From Anniella stebbinsi (Eukaryota > Chordata > Lepidosauria > Squamata > Anniellidae), in contig JARDYH010000004.1 of the NCBI GenBank assembly GCA_029215795.1, positions 32,616,001-32,680,000 of the forward strand: DNA of 64,000 bases, in the 5' to 3' direction. The position numbers and the translations under genes are program-made. The first letter of the stretch is position 1. The number at the start of each line of letters is the position of its first letter. Positions 29,061 to 40,370 of this stretch are shown here, piece after piece. The notes below the pieces were generated by a model, which did not search any database, was not told the DNA's origin, and saw only the letters and a program-made list of their open reading frames with translations.

Positions 29061-30600
29061 GTGCAGGATGTAATACTACTTTGTCTATAATTTTGTTAAA
29101 AAGTGCAGCACCTACCAAGATGCTGTACAAAATATAGTCCTCTCTGTGAAGACAATTTAAATCTATGTTCTTTGACTTTAAACCAGACTTGGACTGGTCA
29201 GCCTATCAAATAGCAGCCGCTTTCAAATAGAAGACTGTCCTCTGCAAAGTAGGACACCTGGCCACACCACAGCTGCTATATAGAAAGCACCCATTCCACT
29301 GCCCAGGTACATATTTTATTTTTTCCTCTTGTGGCCATTTTGAAGAAATAGCAAACATGTGTTATGCAGGGAATTTTAAAAGGAACCCAGTGTGGGGAAC
29401 TGGATTCCCTACCAAGGAACCTACTAATAATAACGTTGGAGCAAGCTTCCTAATTTTGTTAGTACCATATTACATGCTAAACTATGTTAATGATGCTGTG
29501 CTACAGCCGTTCATAAACATCTAGCTGGTAAAGCCAGGAAACCAGTGTCGAGCCAGGACTTACAGGGTTATAGTGCCAGGGCTTATTTTTAATTAGCAAG
29601 GATGATGATGGCTATAACCCTTTTTCTCTTGCTCAGAACTGGATTATAGTTGCAGGCATAGTTACAAGAGATTACATCTGTACAATGCCAGAAAATTAAA
29701 TGCAGGGGTTTTGTGCTACACTATCTCTCTCTCTCTCTCTCTCTCATCTATCTATCTAAAAGGAAAAGGCCTGTTTTCAAAAGAAAAAAAAGGAACTGCT
29801 GATAATGTTTTTATTTCTTAGCAGAATTGGATGAAAATTTCAGTGATAGTTTTCCCTTCTAGATTGCCAAATTACAGAACAATAGCCACAGGAGAATTTG
29901 CTCATGAACAGCCTTGACATTTTGAGGGTCTCTAAAACAGGATATGCTTACCTTCTTATGTTCCTTGGGGCTGTTGTCCTGAAAATGATAGATAGGCCAG
30001 AGGTGTCCTTAAGTAAGAAACCTGCAAAATTTCAGAAGGATAGGTGCAGCAGATAAGAGGGCTGTCTAAAATGCCTTATTTGCCCCACAGTGGGTGCACG
30101 GTGATGATGTGGCAGTTATACAATGCAGCCAGCAAGCAATTCACAGCCACCACGGGGCTTTTCCCTGAAGCTGCGAATTTAAAAATGTTTTGCTTTGAAG
30201 TAAGGTCACCATGGTCTTTCGACTGTGTGACCTCGCTTCGGTGTCGAGCTGGAGGTGTTCCAGGGCAGTTGGCGACCACTGATACTTGCTGGAAGAACTG
30301 GGAGGCCGGGCAGGGGGCAGGACTGACATGCCAAATGGCCGCTGGAACGCCTGCACTCCCTCCTGCCATGGGGATTTCATGCCCCCACCCTACAACAGCA
30401 ATACCTCTGGGTTTTACAAGAAAGGGCCAGCAAAGTGGTGCTGTGAAGGCACCACCATGTGGAAGAGGCAATCTCCATTTTTTGAATGGGGGGAAAGCAA
30501 TTTGATCTGCCTCCCCCCCAGCCCAATTTTTGGATCAATTTATATGAAAAATAGCTCACATTATAGAGGTACCCCCAGGAAAGAAACCTGCAAAGTTTCA
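29061..30600. other. Intergenic stretch with an internal direct repeat
   Basis: AAACCTGCAAAATTTCAGAA (from about 30018) and AAACCTGCAAAGTTTCAGAA (from about 30583) are near-identical and followed by a similar TAGGTG word, about 565 bases apart. Overlapping open frames on both strands between them show no family. Confidence 0.4.
29721..29757. repeat. (CT)n / (ATCT)n microsatellite
   Basis: CT repeats passing into ATCT repeats. Confidence 0.9.
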
Positions 30601-30614
30601 GAAGTTTAGGTGTG

Positions 30615-30731
30615 TTAAGGCACAATCTTATGCATGTCTAGACAGAAAAAAAGCCTACAATTCCCAATATGCCTCACATTGGGAGTTGTAGGCCTTTTTT
30701 CTGTCTAAACATGCATAGGATTGCGCCTTTA
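30615..30731. mobile_element. Palindromic TTAA-flanked MITE
   Basis: Arms 30619-30665 and 30681-30727 (47 bp each) pair with five mismatches around a 15-base loop. The outer flanks are TTAA (30615-30618) and TTTA (30728-30731), as expected of a piggyBac-type target with one change. Class assignment is an inference. Confidence 0.75.
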
Positions 30732-33340
30732 GTGAGCTATGATGCGGGGAAAAACAGTTTAAGGATTTTTCATAGTGAAGTGTGGTGGCAATGTAAGGCT
30801 TGCCTTTTCACAGTTCCATCCTTGCCCTCCCCAAAGCACAGTGACTGGTGTCCATCGTAAAATATGTCCTAGGATTAGAACACGAACCTGTCAGTCATGC
30901 AACCATGCTCCCTCACTCTCCCCTCCCCTGCAGTGTTTAGAAAAATGAAACCAAAAGACACAATTGGAGTTCAAATTACAATTCTGCAACAAAGCCTTGT
31001 TCTGCAATGTCTTCAGTTCTGTTGGTTTTGGAAGGAAGCCTGCTTGCTTAGGGACCCAGAACCAGACGGAAATGACCAGATTCTTCTCAGGTTTTGGACT
31101 ACATCCAAGTCTGATGCACATCATCCATTGATAAGGGTCACCACTGCTACTAGCATTTTTGGACTTTCCTTTGGGGCATGGCCATGGGACTGTTATTGTG
31201 AGCACCTGCACTTCAAAATATACTACTGTACAGCTGCATGAAATGTTACTCAAAATACTACGATGAAGTTTCCATGGTGTTAATGTCTCCAGTCAATAAG
31301 GGGTAAAGTAATGTCAGTAGAACAGGGTTGGCAGCACTGAATTTCTCTAAGCAAAATTCAAGACTGTAAAAATATATAGGCAGACTCTTTGAAGGGTAAC
31401 TAATGACTGCATAACTGTCAGCTGGAGACAGAGGAAGGCTGAAGGAAGAGCTACAAGTGAGGCTAGCCACAGAGCTGAAGTGAAGCAGGACGATAGTGCA
31501 GTTGTACAAGACTTGCAGTTCAAGCCAGATAATGGTACTGGGCTCCTGTTGAGTGGCACAACAAAAGGCAGTGTGAGGAGGGGGATTCACATGTAATGCA
31601 TATTTAAATCCTGTGAGCAGGGCCCCTGTGCCAGTTCTTAAGGCCCTGGCTGAGAGAGTTTCTCTGTGTTGAAGAGCTCGATAAACCAACAGCAACTTAG
31701 CAAAAGAACTTTCATTGTTTCATCTGCTCTCCTAATGTCTAATTTCAGAGCCCTCTTTTAATGACAGAAATGAAAGGCACAGTTTTCACAGCATGAAAAT
31801 CATCTTGGCAGTTTAAGAAAAAGAAAGATCCATCCACTGTTTTAATAAACAATCCTCTAGATATGGCATGCCAGATATGAATTGAGTCCAGGCTTAAATT
31901 TCATAATCTGTGTGCTTTCAGGATTGACTAAATAGCTGATGATACTTCCCCAAGGCTAATAGTAATAATAATAATATTAGGAGAATATATGAGGATGATT
32001 GAATACAGGACTACTCTGATGAATGATTATGTTTCACAGATACATATCATGCTAGCTGAGATGGGCTCACAAAATCCAATCAATCATCAGACCAAATAAC
32101 ATAAGGCAATCCGAAACAAAACAGCCCTGTGTTTGAGGGACAAAATGTTTATAAACCAGCAAATGCAAATCTATCAAAGTCATTAAGCAAGTGGAAATGG
32201 AATGGATCATCAACAAAGAGTAATTCAGATCAGTGCTCGTGAGCTGTAATCTTAACTTGCCTATATAATATTAATTGTTATTCTTCCATGGAAGAAGTAG
32301 TGTGCAAAGGGCATAAATGAATATAGGACACTTTGCATCTTGCAAATCCTTGGCTCCTTAGATTTTATATTCCCATGAAAACAAATTGGGATTCATCATT
32401 TTAAATTGTACTGTATGAATCTTGTTGAGCTGTACTTCATTCTTTTCCATTCTCACTACAGAACATTCCAAGTTTCCAACAGGTTTTATTTTAGGGGACT
32501 TACTACCTGGATCCTTCTCCCTAGCCTGCTTCCATATGGAGGACCATCTTCCTCCAAGAAAGAGCAATGTAAAAGGTATTTGGGGGGAAGAGTGTCAGGC
32601 ATACCCACAAATCACCTTTCCTTTCAACTGCAGAGGTGCTGAGCTTTGGAGTGAGGAGCAATATATGTTAGTGTGATGGCTACTGTACAAGATGTCTCTC
32701 CATGTCAGGTGCTCTTATAAGTATACTTAAAAGGGGGTTGGTTTTTGGCAGAGAAGGAGTGGGGAGGGCTTTGGTTTGATGGAAGGAAATGACTTACATC
32801 CATGATACATTTTCATAAAGGATAAGCCAGGGCCGACCCTGCCACTAGGCAGTGGGGAGCAGCTTGCCCCAGGAAGATGATTTGTGAGTATCATTAAAAG
32901 AGAGACAAATGTCAATTATTTATTCTATTTTATTTTTATTGCCATGAAGTTGCCATTTTGGTTTTCTGCTTTTGGTACTGAAATGTCTTGGATAGGTAGC
33001 ACACCTTTCTGAAAATTCTGTTTTGTTTTGCTTCAGACTTTGTGAACTCCTCCAAATTTCCTCTCATTCCAATCCTAACTCAGGGCTAGAATATAATGGA
33101 CCCATAAAATAGCATTGTAACTACTCAGTTGCACTGTTCATTCATCTATAAAATTCTTTAAAACAGCTGTAGTATTCCTGAGGAAAATAAGTATTAGCTC
33201 TGTCTGGCGTGGATTCAGACCATTATTCTCTGCACACCTACCCTGCCCAATCAGTGATATCGTGAAATGTTAATGGAATGAAGTTGTATGAAAGGTTTTC
33301 ACCTTGCCAAAATCACTAGCCTCTATTTGGGGATCCAAAG
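30732..33340. other. Long intergenic stretch with no firm feature
   Basis: About 2.6 kb. 31250-31740 has a TATA-like ATATTTAAATCC followed by GATAAA, weakly LTR-like, but no termini. 32829 shows CAGGGCCGACCCTGCCACTA, related to 5824. No coding frame is supported. Confidence 0.35.
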
Positions 33341-33342
33341 TG

Positions 33343-33610
33343 AGCCAGTGTGGTGTAATGGTTAGAGTGTTGGACTGGGACTTGGGGAAATCTGGATTCT
33401 AAGTCTTCACTCAGCCATGAAGCTCACTGCGTGACTTTGGGCCAGTCACTGACTCTCCTACCCTACCTTGTTGTGAGGACAAAATTGAGAGGAGGAGGAG
33501 GAGGAGGAGGAGGAGGAGGAGGAGGAGGAGGAGGACTATGTAAGCCACCTTGGGTTCCTTGGCAAGAAGGAAAACGGTGGGATATAAATGTAAAAATAAA
33601 CAAATAAAAT
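33343..33610 (+). mobile_element. tRNA-derived SINE with an expanded (GGA)n tract
   Basis: Head AGCCAGTGTGGTGTAATGGT, body GACTTTGGGCCAGTCACTGA, then a GGA microsatellite of about 45 bases at 33490-33534, then GTAAGCCACCTTGGGTTCCT and GGGATATAAATG tail. The microsatellite sits where this SINE normally has GAGAGGAGGA. Confidence 0.85.
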
Positions 33611-33714
33611 AGAGACTATTTATGCAATCCTAAAACTTACAAAGCCATCCACTTCAAGTCTTCAGGGTTCTTAGGGCTGAGGATGAAACTGTACTGTCCC
33701 TAGGCCACAAACCC

Positions 33715-33790
33715 ATGTATGCTAACCTGGGAGTAAGCCCCATTGAACATAATGGGACTTACTTCTGAGGAAATATACATAAGATTTCAC
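33715..33790. repeat. Hairpin repeat 'AGTAAGCCCCATTGA'
   Basis: GGGAGTAAGCCCCATTGAAC and TAATGGGACTTACTTCTGAG pair as a stem. The same family lies at 34670-34803 and 37030-37127. Confidence 0.6.
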
Positions 33791-34669
33791 TGCTAATGGA
33801 TGGGTGGAGTAGGCCAGCAGTGTGAAACAGAGTGCTGAGGGTCCCAACTCTTGCCCTGTATGCACATTTGTGTGAGGGAGAAGAAACTGCATCAACAAAT
33901 AGCTGCAATTGATTATAATCATCTTCCTCAGACTACATCTGGAAGAGAACAAAGAAATCTGGCAGTCCCCTGATTGGGCCCTTGTTGCCTTGTGTAGTTT
34001 AATGCTCTGGGTAAGAGCCCCAGGTTTTTATCTTCATTACTAGCCAGGGGCTTCCATGTAAATAATGTGCAAAAATTATTTTTAAAAAGGGCCTCACTTT
34101 GAACGTCCAGGCAAGATCAATGCTGAAAAGAGCAGGGCAGGGGGAAATTGTTTATTACTAGGAAAATTACAGCATTATGAATAATGGGGAAGGAAATGCG
34201 GCTGGCGGCTTAAATGGAACCTCCATTATTCTTGTGATTAAAGATAATGTGTGAGGGAAAGAGAATTGCAGAGAGGCAAGTAGGCTGAGTGGCGGAGAAC
34301 TAACAAAATCTGACTGAAGATGCTCTTTTGCTGGCATACTCTAGTTTAGCCATCTGGTTTCAGGAAAGTTGCTGCAATATAAGCAGGCTGTATCTTGCAG
34401 TTCTACACAATAGCACAGCCAGTAGCTGATATTGGATTCAGAATTCAGCTGCCTTAAAATCCTAGCTTTCCTTTAACCGCCTCTTCCTATCATGTTTCTA
34501 GCTCTTATGGCTGTGAAAATATCCCTTACGAGTTTATGGGAAATGCCCAGTGATTTCCATAACTCAGAGGGATGGTTGAAAATGATTTATATTGGCCCAA
34601 AGGTGTCATCTTAGGGTCCAGCATTGCTCTTTGCTCCCTCCTCATGACTAACTGTGATCGACTGACAGT
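33791..34669. other. Repeat-poor stretch, candidate regulatory DNA
   Basis: 34160-34280 holds TACAGCATTATGAATAATGG and TTAAATGGAACCTCCATTAT with homeobox-like ATTA words. No repeat recognised. The regulatory role is an inference only. Confidence 0.3.
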
Positions 34670-34803
34670 GCAATCCTATATGAGTCTACTCAGAAGTAAG
34701 CCCCACTGAGTCCAGTGGGTGTAATCCAAGGTAGAATTGCCGCCTATACACACTTATCCAGGAGCATGTCCTATTGAGCTCAATAGGATTTCCTGAGTAG
34801 ACA
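34670..34803. repeat. Hairpin repeat 'AGTAAGCCCCATTGA', second copy
   Basis: CAATCCTATATGAGTCTACT, CAGAAGTAAGCCCCACTGAG and the inverted CTCAATAGGATTTCCTGAGT end. Length about 134 bp. Confidence 0.6.
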
Positions 34804-34890
34804 TAAAAACACAAGAAGAGCCAGGCTGGATCAGACCAAATGCCTAACTAGTCCAGTATTCTGTTTCCACCAGCGATTCCTATGGATTGC
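34801..34890 (-). mobile_element. CR1 3' end fragment (minus strand)
   Basis: AAGAAGAGCCAGGCTGGATC, AGACCAAATG and CTAACTAGTCCAGTATTCTG are the reverse complement of the TTCTTATG-tailed CR1 end, directly beside the hairpin repeat. Confidence 0.7.
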
Positions 34891-35557
34891 ATAGGATGTA
34901 ATTGATTGTGCTGTACATTACATAAATGAAGTAGTGCTGCGATTCTTAGTCAGTTAATTGGTTAGATTAATCCAATAATAACCTTTTAATAGATTATTAT
35001 GATTAATTGGGGAGCAGATTTTTTAAAAAAATTTTTTATAGCTATTAATGGAAGCACTTTACAAATCTATGGCGCAACCACTCTTGGATTACTGTGTACA
35101 GTTCTGGTCACTGCAACTAAAAAAGGATATTGTAGAGTTGGAAAAAGTGCAGGAAAGGGCAACTAAAATGATCAAGGGGATGGATCAACTCCTGTGGGAG
35201 GAAAGGTTCAATGCCTGGGACTGCTTATCTTAGAAAAAGGGTGAGTAAGCGGAGATATGATAGAAGTGTACAAAATTATGCATGGTGTGGAGAAAGTGCA
35301 TAAGGAGACATTTTTCTCCCTCTATCATAATACTAGAACCCGGGGTCATTCAATGAAGCTGATTGGTGGGATATTCAGGACAGCTAAAAGGAAGTGCTTC
35401 TTCGCATAGCACACCATTAAAACATGGAATTCACTACCACGAGATGTAGTTATGGCCACCAATTTGAATGGCGTTTTAAAAAGTTATCAATGGCTATTAT
35501 CATGATGATTATATGCTATTTCCAGGATCAGAGACAGTATGTCTATGTACACCAGTT

Positions 35558-36291
35558 CATAGGTGTGTGCAGCATATTTCATTAGGGTGTGCACCCCGGT
35601 AATTATTTTATTTTATTTTTAGAATAGGCAAGCTTTTATTGAATACTAAATCAGAAAGGATATTACTTTTTATTATATATTGTAGACACGCTACTCTGCA
35701 TTCGGCTTGCCTGACTGCGGAAGAGCCATTGTAGGTGGGGGGGGGATGAGGAGATGCTCCGAAAGCCCCAGCATTGGTGGGACTTTGTGGTGACACTGGC
35801 TGGAGGAGGGGCTTACAAGGTGGTTATTGCTTTCAGGGGCCCTCCTCCTGGCCTCTTTGAAGCATGGCTCAAAGCAGAGAGGCACCCAGCAAAATAATTC
35901 CTTTTCACTGCTGCTGCTGCTGGGAGAAACAGCATGCCGCTGGAGGCAGCAGCAGCAGAGTATCCAGATGGCAGCCAGAGGACCATTCCCACTGTGTCAG
36001 GATACTCCTCTGGATCCCTACTTAGAGATGTGAAGGCCTGGAAAAAAACCAGAAAAACTTGGGAAAACCCAATTTTTCCCCTGTTTTTTCCAAACATTTA
36101 CGTTTTTTCCTATTTTGGGGGGGGAACTGAAATTTTGGGGTGAAAACTGGTCTTTTTCTGAATTTTTCCGGTTGTTTTCTGGGCCTTCACATCTCTATCC
36201 CTACTCAGTGGTCCCTTCAATTTGGTGCTTATTGCTTGAGACGTTAGGGTGTGCCTGGGCACACCCAGCACACCCCTTGCACACGCCTATG
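35558..36291. mobile_element. 734-bp non-autonomous hAT transposon inside CR1
   Basis: Terminal inverted repeats CATAGGTGTGTGCA and TGCACACGCCTATG (one mismatch). Flanks CACCAGTT at 35550-35557 and 36292-36299 are identical 8-bp target duplications. Subterminal GGGTGTGC motifs occur at both ends. No transposase. It contains a second hAT at 36023-36197. Confidence 0.92.
36023..36197. mobile_element. 175-bp hAT MITE inside the 734-bp hAT
   Basis: Terminal inverted repeats TAGAGATGTGAAGGCC and GGCCTTCACATCTCTA are perfect over 16 bp. Flanks TCCCTACT at 36015-36022 and 36198-36205 are identical 8-bp duplications. The interior is rich in A and T runs. Confidence 0.95.
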
Positions 36292-36449
36292 CACCAGTTG
36301 CTCGGGAACATGGGTGCGAGGGTGCTACTGCACTTACGTCCTGCTTGTGGGTTTCCTGTGGGCAGTGGTTGACCACTGTGTGAACAGAATGCTGGACTAG
36401 ATGGACCCTTGGTCTGTTCCAGCAAGGTCCTTTTTATGTCCTTATGTTT

Positions 36450-37029
36450 ACTTTAAAACACTGCAGGTGGTTGTTGCCATAGAAGAGGTATTCCCTCTTC
36501 TCCTCTTTCCAGAGAAAATGCCTCTCCTAAGATGGTAGCTGCAGTGACATGTATGCATCATTTTGAAAGAATTATTGGCTTAAATCTAACATTGTGCTAG
36601 TGGAAATCCAATAGCTCTATAAGACTTTCTCCATCTCTCCTCCCCACTGCAGCCCTCTGCACTGCCTGAAAATCTGCTCTGGCTTTCCGAGCTATCTGGA
36701 GCAGACAGGGAAGAAGGGGAATCACTCCCCTCCCTCTTCCACTGACAGGACTGCTTCCATCAGCAAAACAACACCATTGAATTCAAACCATTGTTTTTAT
36801 GTATATACAAATCTATGCAGATTTAACCAATCTGATACAGATCAATCAGTTAGTACAGTTAATTGAATGAATGTTTCTATAATTTGGTGAGAGCTCTAAA
36901 AAGGAAAAATATGTAAATATGCTTATTTTGAATTGTATATGCAGGATGCAGAATTCGTGCAGACTCTGTGAATGTTCGGCATAGACTTTTGATTTTTTTC
37001 TAACCCATAGTTCACACTGTCCTGTACAT
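36450..37029. other. Intergenic stretch with nothing recognised
   Basis: No repeat, hairpin or coding frame that I can support. Confidence 0.4.
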
Positions 37030-37127
37030 CCTGACAGTGTAGTCCTAAACAGGTCTACTCAGAAGTAAACCCAATTGAGTTTAATGGGAGTTACTCCTGG
37101 ATAAATGAGTTTAGGATTGTAGCCGGA
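37030..37127. repeat. Hairpin repeat 'AGTAAGCCCCATTGA', third copy
   Basis: ACAGTGTAGTCCTAAACAGG, TCTACTCAGAAGTAAACCCA and the inverted end GTTTAGGATTGTAG. Stem arms meet around TTGAGTTTAA. Confidence 0.6.
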
Positions 37128-37549
37128 ATCTGAGTCTTAGCTACTGTTTCAACTCCTTTAGGACTTCTCCCCCAACCTCCCCTCTCCCATGGTGTGTGGT
37201 ATTAGTAGATTGCAGACCAAATCTTTTCCCTGGTAAGGAACATAATTTTAAAGAGTGCAGTATTTGCATGCTGTTGTATCCACAAATATTTGAATTAACC
37301 AAATTTGTGTAATACAAAATAGCTGTCCTGCGATCATCAAGACGGTTGCCAGGCAGACATCTAACAGATTAAGATACTATAGCTCCAATACTATAGCTCC
37401 CACATATCCTTGATAAGTACCCCCACCCCCACCCCAGCGCACACACAAAATGCAACCTGATCAAAAGCTCTGTGTGGCTTTCTGACGTACATGCGGTGCT
37501 TCTCGACTTGACACTTTTACTTTTATGGACACTCTGAAGAGATAAAAGG

Positions 37550-37880
37550 TGTTCCAGCAGTGCAGTCAGTGGCAGTTCTTTTAGAATAGGTGTGATGTGA
37601 CTCCACCTGGTTGTACTAGTTACAATTCTGGCTGCTGCATTTTGCACTAGCTGAAGCTTCCAAAACTTCTCTAAGAGCAGCCCCGCATACAACCTGTTAC
37701 ACTAATCCAATTGGGAGTTACTAGAGCTAAACAATTGTGTCCAGACCATACCTACCCAGGAAAGGTTATAACTGGTGAACCAGATGAAGCTGATAAAAGC
37801 CACTCCTGGCCAGCTGGGCCTCAAGTAACACTTTTGGATCAAGGAGTAGACCAAAGCTGTGCACTTGCTCTTTTAGGGGG
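37550..37880 (-). mobile_element. L2 LINE reverse-transcriptase fragment (minus strand)
   Basis: The minus strand reads YAGLLLEKFWKLQLVQNAAA, then RIVTSTTRWSHITPILKELP, collinear with YVGLPLKVVRKLQLVQNAAA of the copy at 24235 but diverged. Confidence 0.75.
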
Positions 37881-37921
37881 AGTGGAACCCCGTCTAGAAT
37901 AGGCTGAATTCCTGTGGTTAC

Positions 37922-38454
37922 TGTTACGTGTTCCTGTTATATCTCTGAATTTATGGTGAGTATTTCTATAGTGAAAGGGATGAGTGACAGGAGGTGGATT
38001 TGCATATGGGTGATGATTGGTTAAATGTATGAAAGGGGTGGGTGAAGTGCGTGCTATATAATTGTGTGCTGTACTGCGTGAGTCAGACAGGTTATGTAGG
38101 CTGGAGATAGGATTTGTGATGAGATAGAGATATAGGGAAGGCCTGTGGTGATTTTGAAGTGATTGACAGAGAGTGTGATCTGGCGTGTTGTATATGAGAG
38201 AACATACTTTAATAGAACCATTAAGAACTACTTGTTTACTTTTCAATAACTTATTGCTGAAATAAATAAAAGTTTGTTTATTTATAAAAATCCTATGCTT
38301 TCTGCTCTTGGCTAGTGGCTAAGAGCAGAAGGTCCTAGTGGGAGGGTGAGTGTGTGTGTGTGTGTGTGGGGGGGGGGGGAAAGATGTTTCCTGCTGAGGT
38401 AAGAAAGGCCTTAGAGAAGGGGAATTCTCACTAGGAGAAGTCAGGACTGCCACA
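37922..38454 (+). mobile_element. Candidate solo LTR
   Basis: Starts TGTTACGTG. It contains ATTTGCATATG and GATTGG (octamer- and CCAAT-like) at about 37998-38020, a TATA-like CTATATAATTG at about 38053, then AATAAATAAAAG at about 38262 and a possible CA end near 38454. The order U3-TATA-poly(A)-U5 is right. No matching target duplication and no internal retroviral or Gypsy sequence was found beside it. A (GT)n/G-run at 38349-38382 sits inside. Confidence 0.4.
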
Positions 38455-39225
38455 GCCTCATCCAGCCAATTACTGAATCCAGACACATGTTCAGCATTTG
38501 CATTGAGATGACACGGAGAAATAGAACTGAGTGTCTTCAGCTTACAGCATGTCTGTGCGCATTAAAAATGTTTGAAATCATCAAAGTTTCCCCCCAAACA
38601 AAACAGAATGCTGATTTACCAGGGATAGGAACCACATTTCATGTAATACATGTATAATGGAGCACGGGGAGGAAGTCTAAAGATAGGAGAGCCCCTTATG
38701 GAATCCACAAGCCGGCACCTCCTGATCCCCCCACCCCAGTTTTTGTAAAACCGCAACCTGCAACTAAGGGAGCTCTCATACAAGATAAGGGGACCAGGCC
38801 CTTACTTCTTCTCCAGTAATTCAAGCACTGAAATCTGTCCAAACAGGAATAGCTGGAGTGTATGGCCAATATGAGTTCAGGAAAATGATCCTCTGTGAAA
38901 TATGATCCTGCTATAGAAGTAGCTCTGTGTTCACCATTTCATTAAAGGAGCTGGAAATCTTGGTTGTTCCCTCTTCCCATGTGCCTGGCGCTCTGCTTTG
39001 GGAATTGCTGCTATCAGCAGCTAGCAGAAGTACCGATTCTGGCTTATCATCTAGTGGCACAGAAACATCAATGTCAATTGTTAATCAGCTCAGTATCTCC
39101 AGGCTCTTTGAGAGACCTTAACAATAGTTGCATCTACATTACAGGGATTTTTTTCACTCCTCCTTTGTGAAGATGTTAGCTATAACTCTAGACAAACATG
39201 CAAATACTGTCTTTAGTATTAAAGA
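38455..39225. other. Intergenic stretch with nothing recognised
   Basis: No repeat or coding frame that I can support. Confidence 0.4.
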
Positions 39226-39227
39226 CT

Positions 39228-39238
39228 TGAGAGAGAGA

Positions 39239-39273
<35 letters not shown>

Positions 39274-39274
39274 T
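39228..39274. repeat. (GA)n microsatellite
   Basis: GA repeats with one C interruption; gives a spurious Arg-Glu frame. Confidence 0.95.
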
Positions 39275-39417
39275 TACAGCTGGCATTTTACAGTGATTTT
39301 CCCCCAGTGATTAAATCATAGGGAAAGCCGTAAGGTGGTCCTTAATGAAATCCACAAGTCTCACCACCTGAATTCCCGAATTGTAGATAAATCTGCCCCC
39401 GAGAGCCTTCTGAAAAT

Positions 39418-39420
<3 letters not shown>

Positions 39421-39449
<29 letters not shown>

Positions 39450-39735
39450 TCTTAAACCTCTCCCTCTAGATTGAGGTGGGGAACAACATTAAATACAAAA
39501 AATCCATAAAATGCATAAAACTGATTAAAAAACACATAAAACAGACACAATATTAACAATCAGGCATCTTAAAATTCATCTGGGTAAGCCTGCTAGAAGA
39601 GATCAGTCTTTATGGCTTTCTTAAACTCAGAAAGACTATTAAGTTGACGGATCTCCCCGGCAGGCCATTCCACAGTCTGGGAGCAGCAGAAGAGAAAGTC
39701 CTCTGGGTAACAGTTGTCAACCTAGTTTTGGCTGA
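39421..39735 (-). mobile_element. LINE 3' part with protein end and (CAT)n tail (minus strand)
   Basis: The minus strand from about 39700 reads PRLWNGLPGEIRQLNSLSEF then KKAIKTDLF, the end of an L2/CR1-type reverse transcriptase protein. The 3'UTR follows, with the GTTCCCCACCTCAATCTAGA block and a (ATG)n tail. It links the tail-only fragments at 6475 and 43123 to their LINE. Confidence 0.75.
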
Positions 39736-39780
39736 CTAGAGTACATTCTTACCAGAGGAACCGAATGTACTGACTTGCAA

Positions 39781-39837
39781 TGATGGGAGTTGTAGTCCAA
39801 CACCTTTGGAGGGCACCAGGTTGGGGAAGGGCTGCTC
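39781..39837. mobile_element. MITE right half (family of 51004-51140)
   Basis: GATGGGAGTTGTAGTCCAAC, then GGAGGGCACCAGGTTGGGGA and AGG. Confidence 0.75.
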
Positions 39838-40370
39838 TAAACAAAAAAAGAGAAGTAGGTGGCCCTAGGTTGTTCGTGATCAGTTTTCCACAACCCCACA
39901 GTCACCTCTGCATATCATATTCTCCACCCTGTCTTCATGGTTTATCTGCTTTGGGAGAATGAGAATTTCACTTGCACTTTCTGCCTCCTTAGGGAGGATG
40001 TGGCATTAAGGCTTGTGAGCCTTAACTCCCAATTTCCCTGCTTTTTGGTGCTTGGTTGGAATCTGTAGAGCCTTAACATTGTTTTTGAAAACCGTAGGTT
40101 TTTTGTTTAATGAATTACACATTCAGTAGGATTACATTTATGTCATTATTGATTTGGAACTAGTGCATTCATTTCTGTAACTCCCATTCGTTTGTATTTG
40201 CCATTGAGTTCAGGGAGAAACCCATCAGCCTTCTGCTGCCTGTAAGCTGGATAGCATGCATTTTCCCCCCAGTATTTTATTACTCCTTCAAGGCATCAGT
40301 TCTGCCAAATTTTAAACAGGATGGGTTTTAGAGACAATTAAAGAACACACACACACAACCTCATATCCTG
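39838..40370. other. Intergenic stretch with nothing recognised
   Basis: Only a short CA run near 40346. Confidence 0.4.

Larger units (their letters stand above)
35041..36449 (+). mobile_element. CR1 LINE 3' part, interrupted by a hAT (35558-36291)
   Basis: The frame from about 35048 gives KSMAQPLLDYCVQFWS and LEKVQERATKMIKGMD, then a shifted frame gives IMHGVEK, HSMKLIGGIFRTAKRKCFF and TWNSLPRDVVMATNLNG. After the hAT, 36292-36449 continues with ATGCTGGACTAGATGGACCC and the TATGTCCTTATG end. Removing the hAT rejoins the element. Confidence 0.88.

Noticed and set aside
30044..30505. A 153-residue open frame facing a 131-residue frame
   Set aside because: No motif, no family resemblance, mutually overlapping. 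Probably a chance frame in locally GC-rich DNA.
31250..31740. Possible LTR (TATA-like ATATTTAAATCC, then GATAAA)
   Set aside because: No TG/CA ends, no canonical poly(A) signal and no duplication. The signals are too weak.
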